DNA of 11,316 nt from Bacteroidota bacterium (lineage in GTDB: Bacteria; Bacteroidota; Bacteroidia; Flavobacteriales_F; PHOS-HE28). The position numbers were made by a program, and so were the translations under genes. Positions 1 through 6,761 of this stretch are shown piece after piece. The stretch is from contig JAEYYE010000265.1 of assembly GCA_023430945.1 (NCBI GenBank), positions 1 through 11,316 on the forward strand. The letters run 5' to 3'. The notes below the pieces were generated by a model that saw only the letters and a program-made list of their open reading frames with translations, was not told the DNA's origin and made no database searches. Within the stretch, counting starts at the first letter, position 1, and each line of letters starts with the position of its first letter.

Positions 1-2
1 GC

Positions 3-227
3 GCTACAGCGAAAGTGAGCGAGATAAAGGCGCCGATGCCCGGTCTTGTGATCAATGTGATCGTAAAGGCGGGGGACACGGTGAAGAAGGGCGATGCCCT
101 GCTGGTGCTGGAAGCGATGAAAATGGAGAACGTCATCAAGGCGCCCGCCGATGCCGTGGTGAGCGCCGTTCCTGCGGAACAAGGAAAGGCCGTTGAAAAA
201 GGCCAGCTTCTGGTAAGCTTCCAATAG
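3..227 (+). CDS. Biotin carboxyl carrier (biotinyl-lipoyl domain) protein, 5' end outside window
   Basis: This is the C-terminal biotinyl domain of a biotin-dependent carboxylase subunit. It carries biotin on a lysine and moves CO2 between the carboxylase and transferase sites. The biotinylation motif EAMKMEN is intact; the lysine codon is at 120-122. Around it are the usual conserved glycines and prolines: APMPG at the start of the domain, GDTV and KKGD before the motif, and a second half-repeat (APADAVV...VEKGQLL) after it. The frame is open to the left edge, so a GTG at 15 is only an internal candidate and the true start lies upstream. Family members of this type usually have a longer linker before this domain. 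The partner enzyme (acetyl-, propionyl- or methylmalonyl-CoA-type) cannot be decided because its gene is not visible. The gene ends 54 bp before the SOD gene. Confidence 0.93.
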   Translation, partial: ATAKVSEIKAPMPGLVINVIVKAGDTVKKGDALLVLEAMKMENVIKAPADAVVSAVPAEQGKAVEKGQLLVSFQ

Positions 228-254
228 ACTCTGGCGATCGTTCCGGATCGACCT

Positions 255-262
255 TATCTTCA
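255..262 (+). promoter_or_regulatory. Possible -7 box of the SOD gene (TATCTTCA)
   Basis: TATCTTCA resembles the Bacteroidota -7 element TAnnTTTG, and the TATCTTCG seen before two other genes here. It ends 19 nt before the ATG at 282. No clear -33 TTG was seen, and the 54-bp gap from the carrier-protein gene is short enough for read-through. Confidence 0.3.
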
Positions 263-281
263 CGCTTCATCCCATCATATC

Positions 282-1055
282 ATGGATCCCATCGATCGAA
301 AAAAATTCCTTTCAAGTTCAGTGAAGGCTGCGTTCGGAACGTTCTTCCTCGGGCCGCTCGTGCTACAGGCCAGTTCTTGCGCGGAGACTACTACGGCCAC
401 GGAAACCACGGGAAACGATGCGGACACTACATCCACTGGATCGGTGCCCGCTGCCGCATTTGCACTTTCACGGATCGAACTTCCCTATTCATATGATGCA
501 TTGGAACCGCATATCGACGCGCGTACGATGGAGTTGCACTACACCAAGCATCACGCGGGTTACGAAAGCAAGTTGAAAGCGGCGATCGATGAAGAGAAGA
601 TCGATGCTTCCACGGCGGAAGAGTTCTTCTCCGGGATCGGTAAATTGAGCGAAACAGCCCGCAACAACGGCGGCGGAACGTGGAACCACAATTTCTTCTG
701 GCAGGTAATGGCCCCCACCGGCTCGGCGAAGCCGGAAGGAAAAGTGCTCGATGCGATCAATGCTGGATTCGGTTCCCTTGAAAAGTTCAAGGAGGAGTTC
801 GCCAATGCCGCGAAAGGCAGATTTGGCAGCGGCTGGGCCTGGCTGGTGGATCGCAATGGAAAGCTCGAGATCGGCTCCACGCCGAACCAGGACAATCCAT
901 TGATGGACGTGAGCGAATTCCGCGGGAAGCCTTTGCTGGGCCTCGATGTTTGGGAACACGCTTATTACCTCAAATACCAGAACAAGCGCGACGAGTACAT
1001 CAACAATTGGTGGAACGTGGTGAACTGGGCGGAAGTGGCGAAGCGGATGGGGTGA
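282..1055 (+). CDS. Exported superoxide dismutase (Fe/Mn family), probable lipoprotein
   Basis: Fe/Mn superoxide dismutase, converting superoxide to hydrogen peroxide and oxygen. The four metal ligands are visible: H86 in ELHY, H136 in WNHNFFW, and D222 and H226 in LDVWEHAYY. The gateway Tyr94 (HHAGY) is also present. The NGGG before WNH and Gln203 in STPNQDNP resemble Mn-type or cambialistic enzymes more than the Fe type, which has Ala at the latter site. An N-terminal extension of about 60 residues precedes the enzyme: RKKFL, a hydrophobic stretch, then QASSC with Cys33, and a Thr/Ala-rich linker of residues 34-60. This looks like a lipoprotein signal, possibly Tat-like because of the RK-x-FL pattern, so the enzyme would be anchored outside the cytoplasm. 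The start is ATG with no Shine-Dalgarno. The stop codon abuts that of the convergent lpxD. Location and metal are inferred; the family assignment is firm. Confidence 0.95.
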   Translation: MDPIDRKKFLSSSVKAAFGTFFLGPLVLQASSCAETTTATETTGNDADTTSTGSVPAAAFALSRIELPYSYDALEPHIDARTMELHYTKHHAGYESKLKAAIDEEKIDASTAEEFFSGIGKLSETARNNGGGTWNHNFFWQVMAPTGSAKPEGKVLDAINAGFGSLEKFKEEFANAAKGRFGSGWAWLVDRNGKLEIGSTPNQDNPLMDVSEFRGKPLLGLDVWEHAYYLKYQNKRDEYINNWWNVVNWAEVAKRMG

Positions 1056-1069
1056 TCACTCCGATCCGC
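1043..1069. terminator. Bidirectional terminator-like hairpin between the SOD gene and lpxD
   Basis: Left arm GCGGATGGGG (1043-1052) pairs with CTCC (1059-1062) and ATCCGC (1064-1069), with one bulged G at 1063 and one G-T wobble. The loop is TGATCA (1053-1058). That loop holds both stop codons of the convergent genes. The plus side is followed by a pyrimidine-rich run (GTTCCTTTCC) rather than a clean T tract, so termination is plausible but unproven. Confidence 0.45.
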
Positions 1070-2093
1070 GTTCCTTTCCGATCGAAGTTTCAAGCTTCTT
1101 CAGTCTTTCCACGATCTCATCCAGATTGCGGAAGTGAACGTACGCTTTCCTGTATTTCGAGATCTCGAATGCCGGGCCACCCATGTAGGCTTCACCAGGA
1201 TTGGTGATGCTTTTGCTCACGCCACTGCCGGCCGCAAGGATCGTATTGTCGGCGATCTTCAAATGCCCGACGATGCCCACCTGGCCGCTGAACATGCAAT
1301 TCCGTCCGATCTTGGTTGAACCTGCGATCACATTGGCCGCTGCGATATACGTGTTCTCGCCGATCTCCACGTTGTGCGCGATGTGGATCAGGTTGTCGAA
1401 TTTCACTCCTTTGCGCAGGATCGTACTTCCCAACGTCGCACGGTCGATCGCGCAATTCGCACCGATCTCGACATCATCCTCGATCACCACATTGCCGATC
1501 TGCGGGATCTTCTCACCACCACCGGGGCCGGTAGCAAAACGGAAACCATCGCTTCCGATCACGGTGCCGCCATGGATGATGCAACGCGCTCCGATCACAC
1601 AATCCGCGTAGATCTTCACGCCCGCGAAAATGGTGGTGTCGTCACCGATCGAAACATTATCACCAATGAAACTATGCGGATGGATCTTCACGTTCCTTCC
1701 GATCCGCACATTGTCGCCCACGAATGCAAGTGCTCCGATGTAGACACCATCACCAATGACAGTTCCTTCACCGATCACCGCTTTGGGCGATATCCCCTTC
1801 CTGTCGTTCTTCAGCGTATTGTAGATCCCGAGCAATTTCGCGAATGCCTTTTCCGCACTATCGACGCGTAACAGCGTAGCTGAGATCGGCGCGGTGGGAA
1901 CGAAATCCCTGTTTACGATCACCAATGAAGCGGTGGTGCCATAGATGTATTGCGTGTACGCAGGATTCGCAAGAAATGATAGTGAGCCAGGCCCGCCTTC
2001 TTCGATCTTCGAAAGTCTGGTGATCGTCACGTTGCCGTCGCCTTCGATCGTGCCGCCGAGAAGTTCTGCGATCTGTTGCGCTGTGAATTGCAT
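1056..2093 (-). CDS. lpxD: UDP-3-O-acylglucosamine N-acyltransferase LpxD
   Basis: LpxD transfers a 3-hydroxyacyl chain from acyl-ACP to the 2-amino group of UDP-3-O-acyl-glucosamine, the third step of lipid A synthesis, in the cytoplasm. With the ATG at 2091-2093 the protein has 345 residues, close to the family length. An N-terminal uridine-binding domain (about residues 1-100; TAQQIAELLGG, LSFLANPAY) precedes a left-handed beta helix of hexapeptide repeats (about 105-300; many IG-x-x-V/T units). A helical C-terminus follows (YRKAYVHFRNLDEIVERLKKLE). The catalytic histidine is in IAHNV at residue 240, next to the E. coli position 239. An in-frame TTG at 2112-2114 would add seven residues, but the family begins at the ATG chosen here. 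lpxD stands alone rather than in the proteobacterial lpxD-fabZ-lpxA order; its neighbours are a divergent glycosyltransferase gene and the convergent SOD gene. Confidence 0.96.
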   Translation of the reverse strand: MQFTAQQIAELLGGTIEGDGNVTITRLSKIEEGGPGSLSFLANPAYTQYIYGTTASLVIVNRDFVPTAPISATLLRVDSAEKAFAKLLGIYNTLKNDRKGISPKAVIGEGTVIGDGVYIGALAFVGDNVRIGRNVKIHPHSFIGDNVSIGDDTTIFAGVKIYADCVIGARCIIHGGTVIGSDGFRFATGPGGGEKIPQIGNVVIEDDVEIGANCAIDRATLGSTILRKGVKFDNLIHIAHNVEIGENTYIAAANVIAGSTKIGRNCMFSGQVGIVGHLKIADNTILAAGSGVSKSITNPGEAYMGGPAFEISKYRKAYVHFRNLDEIVERLKKLETSIGKERGSE

Positions 2094-2110
2094 GCTGCGT
2101 TTAAAGTGCC

Positions 2111-2118
2111 GCAAGCTA
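2111..2118 (-). promoter_or_regulatory. Possible -7 element for lpxD (TAGCTTGC)
   Basis: On the minus strand TAGCTTGC lies 17 nt before the lpxD ATG and resembles a shortened TAnnTTTG element. It sits in the 62-bp divergent gap with the glycosyltransferase gene. It is a weak match, supported mainly by position. Confidence 0.25.
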
Positions 2119-2140
2119 AGTCAGGTCGCAGTTCGATCGA

Positions 2141-2148
2141 TAGTTTCG
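2141..2148 (+). promoter_or_regulatory. Probable -7 box of the glycosyltransferase gene (TAGTTTCG)
   Basis: TAGTTTCG fits the local variant TAnnTTCG and lies only 7 nt before the ATG at 2156. A transcript from it would begin almost at the start codon. No -33 TTG at the usual distance was seen. Confidence 0.35.
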
Positions 2149-2155
2149 CGATCGT

Positions 2156-3160
2156 ATGGGAACGCCGCGAGTTTCGGTATTGCTGCCATATCACAATGCG
2201 GCCTCCACGATCGGCGCAGCGATCGAAAGCATCATGTGCCAAACTTTCACCGATCTGGAATTGCTCCTGATCGACAATGCTTCAACAGATGAAAGCAGAT
2301 CGATCACGGAGGAATGGATGGAAAGCGACCCTCGCATCCGATCGATCGAAGAGCCACGAACAGGGATCGCATTCGCATTGAACACCGGTCTGCTCCATGC
2401 CAAAGGCGAACTGATCGCCCGCATGGATGCCGATGACATTGCATTACCCGAACGGATCGAAAAGCAGGTCGCCTTCATGGATCGGGATCCAGCGATCGGC
2501 GTGTTGGGAACACGAACGGAATTCCGATCAACTGTGAAGAAGAACAGTGGGATGCAATGGTTCGTTCAATGGCAGAACAACATCATTTCACCGGAAGAAC
2601 ATTTCAACAAACGCTTCATCGATGCGCCCCTCGCCCATCCCACGGTGATGTTCCGACGGGAATTGATCGAACAACACGGGATCTATTCCACCGAGCCCCT
2701 TCCCGAGGATCACGAATTGTGGCTGCGCTGGATGGATGCCGGTGTACGCTTCGCGAAGATCCCGGAAGAACTGCTGGTCTGGAACGATCACATCGATCGG
2801 CTTAGCCGCAACCATCCGAACTACAGCGTTCACAGTTTCTACAGGACGAAGGTGAAATGGCTTGCGAAATGGCTGGAGCAGAACCTGAAGGATAGACCCA
2901 TGATCATCGCTGGAACAAGCACGATGTGCCGTGAACGGGCGGCTTTGTTGGAGAATGAAGGCATTCGCATTCACACGTTCACCGATGTTCGCTTTCGCGA
3001 GATCCCTTGTCATCGTTTCATCGCCCACGATCAGCTTCCACCGAAGGGCGAAGCCTTCATCGTTTCCTTCATTTCGCAACGCGGCACCGGCGACCGGATC
3101 GCGGCTTATTTCAATTCGATCGGGCTTGCGGAAGGCGAGGACTTCATCCTCGGGGCATGA
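2156..3160 (+). CDS. Family 2 glycosyltransferase with a C-terminal Rossmann-like domain
   Basis: GT-A fold glycosyltransferase of family 2, using a nucleotide-sugar donor to build a surface glycan or glycolipid; donor and acceptor are unknown. The N-terminal catalytic domain (about residues 5-230) begins with SVLLPYHNAASTI and has LLIDNASTDES. It carries the metal-binding DxD motif as MDADD (residues 90-94) and an ED pair in LPEDHELWL (184-185), the usual site of the catalytic base. Residues 245-334 form a second domain: a beta strand (MIIAGTS), a helix, a strand ending TFTDVR, then FIVSFISQRGTGDRIAAYFNSIG...GEDFI. This matches the nucleotide-binding-like tail seen on a subset of GT2 proteins, although its glycine-rich loop is degenerate. 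There is no membrane segment. The ATG has no Shine-Dalgarno. The gene is divergent from lpxD and ends directly against the convergent small gene. Confidence 0.9.
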   Translation: MGTPRVSVLLPYHNAASTIGAAIESIMCQTFTDLELLLIDNASTDESRSITEEWMESDPRIRSIEEPRTGIAFALNTGLLHAKGELIARMDADDIALPERIEKQVAFMDRDPAIGVLGTRTEFRSTVKKNSGMQWFVQWQNNIISPEEHFNKRFIDAPLAHPTVMFRRELIEQHGIYSTEPLPEDHELWLRWMDAGVRFAKIPEELLVWNDHIDRLSRNHPNYSVHSFYRTKVKWLAKWLEQNLKDRPMIIAGTSTMCRERAALLENEGIRIHTFTDVRFREIPCHRFIAHDQLPPKGEAFIVSFISQRGTGDRIAAYFNSIGLAEGEDFILGA

Positions 3161-3171
3161 TCATTCCTCGA
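3150..3171. terminator. Inverted repeat centred on the shared stop palindrome TGATCA
   Basis: TCGGGGCA (3150-3157) pairs with TTCCTCGA (3164-3171), with one mismatch and one G-T wobble, around the loop TGATCA. The loop contains the stop codons of both convergent genes. There is no strong T tract on either side, so this is only a candidate bidirectional terminator. Confidence 0.3.
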
Positions 3172-3397
3172 TCACGCGTTCACCCCGTTTCGGCCGAAGT
3201 TTATCACGAACGATCACCAGATGCTTCTCGTCGCATTCCAGGATCGCGATGGATCGGAGCTGTTGCACGCGTACCCAATGTTTGTAATCACGTATGCCTT
3301 CCCGATCACAGAACGCATCGATCTTCTCAAGGAAATGTTCCGCCGTCTGCCTTGCATCCGGCCCGAAAAAATCCCAATGGAAGCGAAGGAGTGGCAT
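3161..3397 (-). CDS. Small protein of unknown function (78 aa)
   Basis: I cannot assign a function. The 78-residue product is soluble and charged, with no signal peptide or membrane segment. It has an aromatic N-terminus (LLRFHWDFFGPDA), then a helix (RQTAEHFLEKIDAFC). The rest looks like strands ending in a basic tail (KHLVIVRDKLRPKRGERVIEE). The pattern of WDFFGPDA followed by TAEHFL looks like a constrained motif rather than random sequence. The stop exactly abuts that of the glycosyltransferase gene and the ORF fills the gap between neighbours, which supports a real gene. The next in-frame stop upstream lies only about 48 bp before this ATG, and I saw no other ATG or GTG in between. It is divergent from the DUF433 gene, so a role in that module is possible but not shown. 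Confidence 0.65.
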   Translation of the reverse strand: MPLLRFHWDFFGPDARQTAEHFLEKIDAFCDREGIRDYKHWVRVQQLRSIAILECDEKHLVIVRDKLRPKRGERVIEE

Positions 3398-3432
3398 GGG
3401 GTGAGGAGTGATAAGATCAGCGTGTGACGGAT

Positions 3433-3440
3433 TATCTTTG
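3433..3440 (+). promoter_or_regulatory. Consensus -7 box of the toxin-antitoxin operon (TATCTTTG)
   Basis: TATCTTTG is an exact match to the Bacteroidota -7 consensus TAnnTTTG and ends 4 nt before the ATG at 3445. With the usual spacing, transcription would start at or next to that ATG, implying a leaderless antitoxin mRNA. This also favours the 3445 start over the upstream GTG at 3424, which would lie ahead of the promoter. Confidence 0.45.
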
Positions 3441-3444
3441 GATC

Positions 3445-3675
3445 ATGGAAGTCGCTCCGCGGATCACCATTGAACCCGGAAAAATGGGTGGCCGTCCCTG
3501 TATTCGTGGTATGCGGATCACTGTGGGCACCATCATGGGACTTCTTGCTGCCAAACATAGCCGGGAAGATATCATCCGATTGTATCCATACCTTCAGGAC
3601 GAGGACATCACGGCCGCTCTCGATTACGCTACAAAGCTTCTTAACGACCAGGATATTCCTATCGAACGTGCATGA
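3445..3675 (+). CDS. DUF433 domain protein, probable antitoxin
   Basis: DUF433 proteins are short helix-turn-helix-like proteins found directly upstream of PIN-like DUF5615 genes. They are thought to act as antitoxins that bind the toxin and probably the operator. From the ATG at 3445 the product has 76 residues, normal for the family. The signature GGRPCIRGMRITV is at residues 15-27, preceded by RITIEPGKM. A helical HTH-like segment follows (TIMGLLAAKHSREDIIRLYPYLQDEDITAALDYA, residues 29-62). A GTG at 3424 would add seven residues but lies upstream of the consensus -7 box, so it is less likely. The stop overlaps the start of the next gene as ATGA, implying translational coupling. Autoregulation is expected from the family but no operator was identified. 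Confidence 0.88.
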   Translation: MEVAPRITIEPGKMGGRPCIRGMRITVGTIMGLLAAKHSREDIIRLYPYLQDEDITAALDYATKLLNDQDIPIERA

Positions 3676-4037
3676 AATTGGTGGTGGACATGTGTCTTCC
3701 GCCCGATCTCGTGAGAGATCTTGCACGATCTGGTTACGATACGGTCCACTGGAGCGAGGTCGGCGATCCGGCCGCGGATGATGCGTCGATCATGGAATGG
3801 GCTGCTGTGAATGGCCGGACCATGATCACACATGACCTTGATTTTGGTGACCTTTTATTCATGTCGAAGGATCAGGCACCCAGTGTGATCATCGTACGGG
3901 AAAAGAATACCGCTCCTACGCATATTGCCGGGCCAATGATCCGAATTTTGAAAAATTTCGAGATCGACTTGACGTCAGGAGCCTTGGTGATCATGACAAC
4001 GTCCATGGCCCGATTGCGGCGCTTGCCATTGAAGTGA
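3672..4037 (+). CDS. DUF5615 PIN-like protein, probable toxin
   Basis: DUF5615 is a compact PIN-like (Mut7-C-type) putative nuclease domain, taken to be the toxin of DUF433/DUF5615 modules. The 121-residue product has the expected layout. The first strand ends in an acidic residue (KLVVDMCLPPDL, D6). Next come GYDTVHWSEVG and DDASIMEWA (acidic residues near 36-37), then the second acidic cluster THDLDFGDL (D55 and D57). A final strand is SVIIVRE. Many relatives have Asn in the DxN(L)P motif where this one has Cys8; whether that affects activity is unknown. It overlaps the antitoxin gene by 4 bp and lies in the same frame-shifted ATGA arrangement typical of such pairs. GATC density is the same as in neighbouring genes, so there is no compositional sign of very recent arrival. 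RNase activity is inferred from the family. Confidence 0.87.
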   Translation: MKLVVDMCLPPDLVRDLARSGYDTVHWSEVGDPAADDASIMEWAAVNGRTMITHDLDFGDLLFMSKDQAPSVIIVREKNTAPTHIAGPMIRILKNFEIDLTSGALVIMTTSMARLRRLPLK

Positions 4038-4044
4038 GATGGCA
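4024..4044. terminator. Hairpin between the DUF5615 gene and gpsA
   Basis: TGCCAT (4024-4029) pairs with ATGGCA (4039-4044) across a 9-nt loop containing the DUF5615 stop codon. The gpsA stop codon begins at the next base (4045-4047). The stem is short and no T tract follows, so the terminator role is tentative. Confidence 0.3.
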
Positions 4045-5034
4045 TCACGCCAGTCGATCGCTCAATAAACGCATCTCCATCGCCGGAGCCATTCGTTCAT
4101 AGAGCATGCGGTATGTCGCTTCACTGATCGGCATGTCGACCTTCAATTCCTTGTTGATCTCATGCACGCACTTCACCGCATAGTAACCTTCGGCCACCAT
4201 GTTCATCTCCAATTGTGCAGCGCGAACACTGTATCCTTTTCCGATCATGTTGCCGAACTCGCGGTTGCGGCTGAACGTGGAATAGGCAGTCACCAGCAGA
4301 TCGCCGAGATACGCCGGTTCATTGATATCACGGTCGATCGGATGCACAGCCTCCACGAACCGATCGATCTCCTGGATCGCACGGCTCACGAGCACCGCAC
4401 GGAAGTTGTCGCCGTAACCAAGTCCCACGCTGATCCCAGCCGCGACTGCGATCACGTTCTTCAGGATCGCTGCGTACTCAGTACCGTAGATGTCATCGCT
4501 CAAGGTGGTCTTCATGAAGCGGCCGTTGAGCGCCCTGCCCATGAAAGCCGCGGCTGTCTGGTCCTGGCTTGCGATCGTGAGGTAGCTCAGGCGTTCCATC
4601 GCGACCTCCTCCGCGTGGCATGGCCCGCAGATCACACCGAAATCCTCCGGTTCCACACCACAATGTTGGAAGAGGAATTCACCCACGATCTGGTTCGACT
4701 CGGGAATGATCCCCTTCACAGCACTGAAGATCTTCTTCCCGGCAAGTTCCGATGGATCGAGAAGGTCGATCGTCGCTTTGAGAAAAGCGCTGGGAACAGC
4801 GATCACCAGGACATTGTTCCCGCGCACCACGCGATGGATATCATCATCGATCGCCAGCCGTTCCACATCGAATTGCGCAGCACTGATGTAATCCGGATTG
4901 TGGCCGTACTTCCTGATGTGCTCGATCGTTCCCTTCCGGCGGATCCACCAACCGACATGATCGGAATTGCTCGACAGTAATTTCACAAGAGCGGTACCCC
5001 AGCTTCCACCGCCGATCACTGCTATCCTGTTCAT
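4045..5034 (-). CDS. gpsA: NAD(P)H-dependent glycerol-3-phosphate dehydrogenase
   Basis: GpsA reduces dihydroxyacetone phosphate to sn-glycerol 3-phosphate, the backbone precursor of membrane phospholipids, in the cytoplasm. The 329-residue length is typical. The Rossmann nucleotide-binding loop is at the N-terminus (AVIGGGSWGTA, residues 5-15). The active site lysines are visible: K107 in FSAVKG and K192 in AAILKNVIAVAAG. GPCHAEEVA (137-145), GDLLVTAYS (244-252) and SRNREFG (255-261) are further family motifs. The ATG at 5032-5034 overlaps the TGA of the upstream M28 peptidase gene (5031-5033), so the two are probably cotranscribed and translationally coupled. No separate promoter was seen. 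The pairing with a secreted peptidase has no obvious metabolic logic. Confidence 0.97.
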   Translation of the reverse strand: MNRIAVIGGGSWGTALVKLLSSNSDHVGWWIRRKGTIEHIRKYGHNPDYISAAQFDVERLAIDDDIHRVVRGNNVLVIAVPSAFLKATIDLLDPSELAGKKIFSAVKGIIPESNQIVGEFLFQHCGVEPEDFGVICGPCHAEEVAMERLSYLTIASQDQTAAAFMGRALNGRFMKTTLSDDIYGTEYAAILKNVIAVAAGISVGLGYGDNFRAVLVSRAIQEIDRFVEAVHPIDRDINEPAYLGDLLVTAYSTFSRNREFGNMIGKGYSVRAAQLEMNMVAEGYYAVKCVHEINKELKVDMPISEATYRMLYERMAPAMEMRLLSDRLA

Positions 5035-6698
5035 TGGAAGGTGATCTGCTTCTCGATCCGTTCTCCGCCACGCTCAACGACGATCGTTGTCGTACTACCC
5101 TTCTCGAACATGCTCAGCGCTTTCATGTAGGTCATCATGTCACTTACATCGGTCTGGCCCAACCGCACCACCACATCTCCGGCTTTCAACCCGGCGACTG
5201 AAGCCGGCTTTCCATCGGAAATGCCATCGATCCGCATTCCTTTGCCATCGAACATGTAATCGGGCACCACACCGAGCGTGACCTTGAAACGCGGCACCGC
5301 CTCCGTGTTCGCGTCCTCGGTCTTGGTGAACTGAAGTTCGCCACGATCATCGAGTGCATCCATCAGTGCGAGGATATGCGCGCGTACGCGGAGCATGCCG
5401 TGGTAGTTGATCTTCTCCTCGGTGTCACTAGGCTTGTGATAGTCGGGATGCGTACCGGTGAAATAATGGATCGCAGGCACTTCCTTCAAGTAGAAGCTCG
5501 TATGATCGCTCGGGCCGATGCCGCTCGTGGTGGTCTTCACGTTCAGATCACCGGCTGTGATGCTGTCGATCACGCTCCACGAAGGCGATGTGCCAACTCC
5601 ATTGATCCCGAGGTTGCCGGCACTATCCAACCGGCCCACCATATCCATGTTGATCATGTAGTTCAATTTTTCGATCGGTACGGTAGGATCCTTGGTCCAA
5701 TGGTTCGATCCATACAATCCTTTCTCTTCGCCGCTGAAGGCGATGAAAAGATGATCGTTGGCCTTCACCGACGAAGCTTGAAGATCACGGGCCAGCTGCA
5801 GCATCACCGCCACACCGCTTGCATTGTCATCCGCACCATGGTGGATCGCTTTTTCGCCGCGGTGCAGCGAGCCATCATCGCCCCAGCCAAGATGGTCGTA
5901 ATGCGCGCCTACCACCACCACCTTCTCCCCCGGACCATCGATCAGCGCTGCAACATTGTAGGCCGTGCGTTGTTCACGGAGGATATCCACGTTCAACACG
6001 CAAGGATTCCCGTCCACGAGCAGATCGTGATGGGCTTCACCCTTAAGGAAAACGACTGGAACGGAAAGCGGCAGCCCTTGCGCTGAAAGCCGATCGGACG
6101 GTGTCGGCGCTGCCGGATCATCGTTGAAGAAGATCACACCGATCGCTCCGGCGGATGCCGCATTTTCCGCCCTGGATCGAAGATCATGGTGCGCCAGGAA
6201 TTTGCTGTGCGGATGGATACCATCGGGTGAACTGATCGAGATCACGGCGACCCTTCCTTTCAGATCCACGTCCTTCAGATCGTCGTGCTGCAGGTCCGGC
6301 GCTTGGATCCCGTAACCGATCCGCAGGATCTTTCCGCGCGCGATCCCTGAACCCGATGATGATACCGGATGGAAGTCCTCGCCGAGCTTCAATTTCTTCC
6401 GGGCCAGTTGCAGATCGGTGCCGGACCGAACGACCGGTTGCGCATTGAACGTGAACGGTTGCAAATAACTTCCATCCGTTCCTGCAGCTTTCGCACCGAT
6501 GGAGTTGAACGCTGCAGCGATGTGATCGGCCGCGAGTTTTTCGCCTTCGGTACCCGCTTCCCGACCTTCCAGTTCTGCGCTCGAGAGATACTTCACGTCC
6601 GCCTGCATCTTTTGCAAAGCCAGCGTATCGGGCTCTTGCGCGAAGATCATGGCCGGCAACAGAAGGTACAGCAACGGAGCGGATCGGTACGCGTTCAT
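5031..6698 (-). CDS. Secreted M28 family metallopeptidase with PA and PDZ domains
   Basis: A two-zinc M28 aminopeptidase-type hydrolase, exported. The 555-residue product starts with a signal peptide (LLYLLLPAMIFA, with cleavage likely after FA at residue 20). Residues about 115-250 fit a protease-associated insert. The zinc site is complete: H266 and D268 in GAHYDHLG, D291 in GADDNASG, the E324-E325 pair in SGEEKGLYGS (general base and ligand), D352 in INMDMVGR, and H421 in the THPDYHKPSDT motif. A C-terminal PDZ domain (about 475-550; MRIDGISDGKPA, GLKAGDVVVRLG) probably binds peptide or partner termini. Such proteins are common in Bacteroidota peptide scavenging; the substrate is unknown. 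The gene is first in a unit with gpsA. The ATG lies 7 nt after a TATCTTCG box. Confidence 0.95.
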   Translation of the reverse strand: MNAYRSAPLLYLLLPAMIFAQEPDTLALQKMQADVKYLSSAELEGREAGTEGEKLAADHIAAAFNSIGAKAAGTDGSYLQPFTFNAQPVVRSGTDLQLARKKLKLGEDFHPVSSSGSGIARGKILRIGYGIQAPDLQHDDLKDVDLKGRVAVISISSPDGIHPHSKFLAHHDLRSRAENAASAGAIGVIFFNDDPAAPTPSDRLSAQGLPLSVPVVFLKGEAHHDLLVDGNPCVLNVDILREQRTAYNVAALIDGPGEKVVVVGAHYDHLGWGDDGSLHRGEKAIHHGADDNASGVAVMLQLARDLQASSVKANDHLFIAFSGEEKGLYGSNHWTKDPTVPIEKLNYMINMDMVGRLDSAGNLGINGVGTSPSWSVIDSITAGDLNVKTTTSGIGPSDHTSFYLKEVPAIHYFTGTHPDYHKPSDTEEKINYHGMLRVRAHILALMDALDDRGELQFTKTEDANTEAVPRFKVTLGVVPDYMFDGKGMRIDGISDGKPASVAGLKAGDVVVRLGQTDVSDMMTYMKALSMFEKGSTTTIVVERGGERIEKQITFQ

Positions 6699-6705
6699 CG
6701 TGCGG

Positions 6706-6713
6706 CGAAGATA
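6706..6713 (-). promoter_or_regulatory. Probable -7 box of the M28 peptidase-gpsA unit (TATCTTCG)
   Basis: On the minus strand TATCTTCG, extended as GTATCTTCGCC, lies 7 nt before the ATG. The same GTATCTTCGCC occurs upstream of lysS. It fits TAnnTTTG with one change. The implied 5' leader is nearly absent. Confidence 0.4.
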
Positions 6714-6761
6714 CCAAGCTCCACAGTTGTCCTTGATCGGTCAGTGAGCGAACTTCACCGT

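Noticed and set aside
1374..1871. 165-aa plus-strand open frame opposite lpxD
   Set aside because: Antisense of the hexapeptide repeats; the repeating DH/TIT pattern is a mirror of the LpxD repeats.
4162..4980. 272-aa plus-strand open frame opposite gpsA
   Set aside because: It is the antisense of a clearly recognised gpsA, is rich in His/Arg/Asp with no family pattern, and reflects codon bias of the opposite gene.
5376..6086. 236-aa plus-strand open frame opposite the M28 peptidase gene
   Set aside because: Antisense shadow of a complete peptidase gene with an intact zinc site.
6369..6761. Upstream extension of the DUF1232 frame to 206 aa
   Set aside because: The extension is antisense to the peptidase gene; DUF1232 homology begins right at the ATG at 6762 and the shorter product matches the usual small family size.
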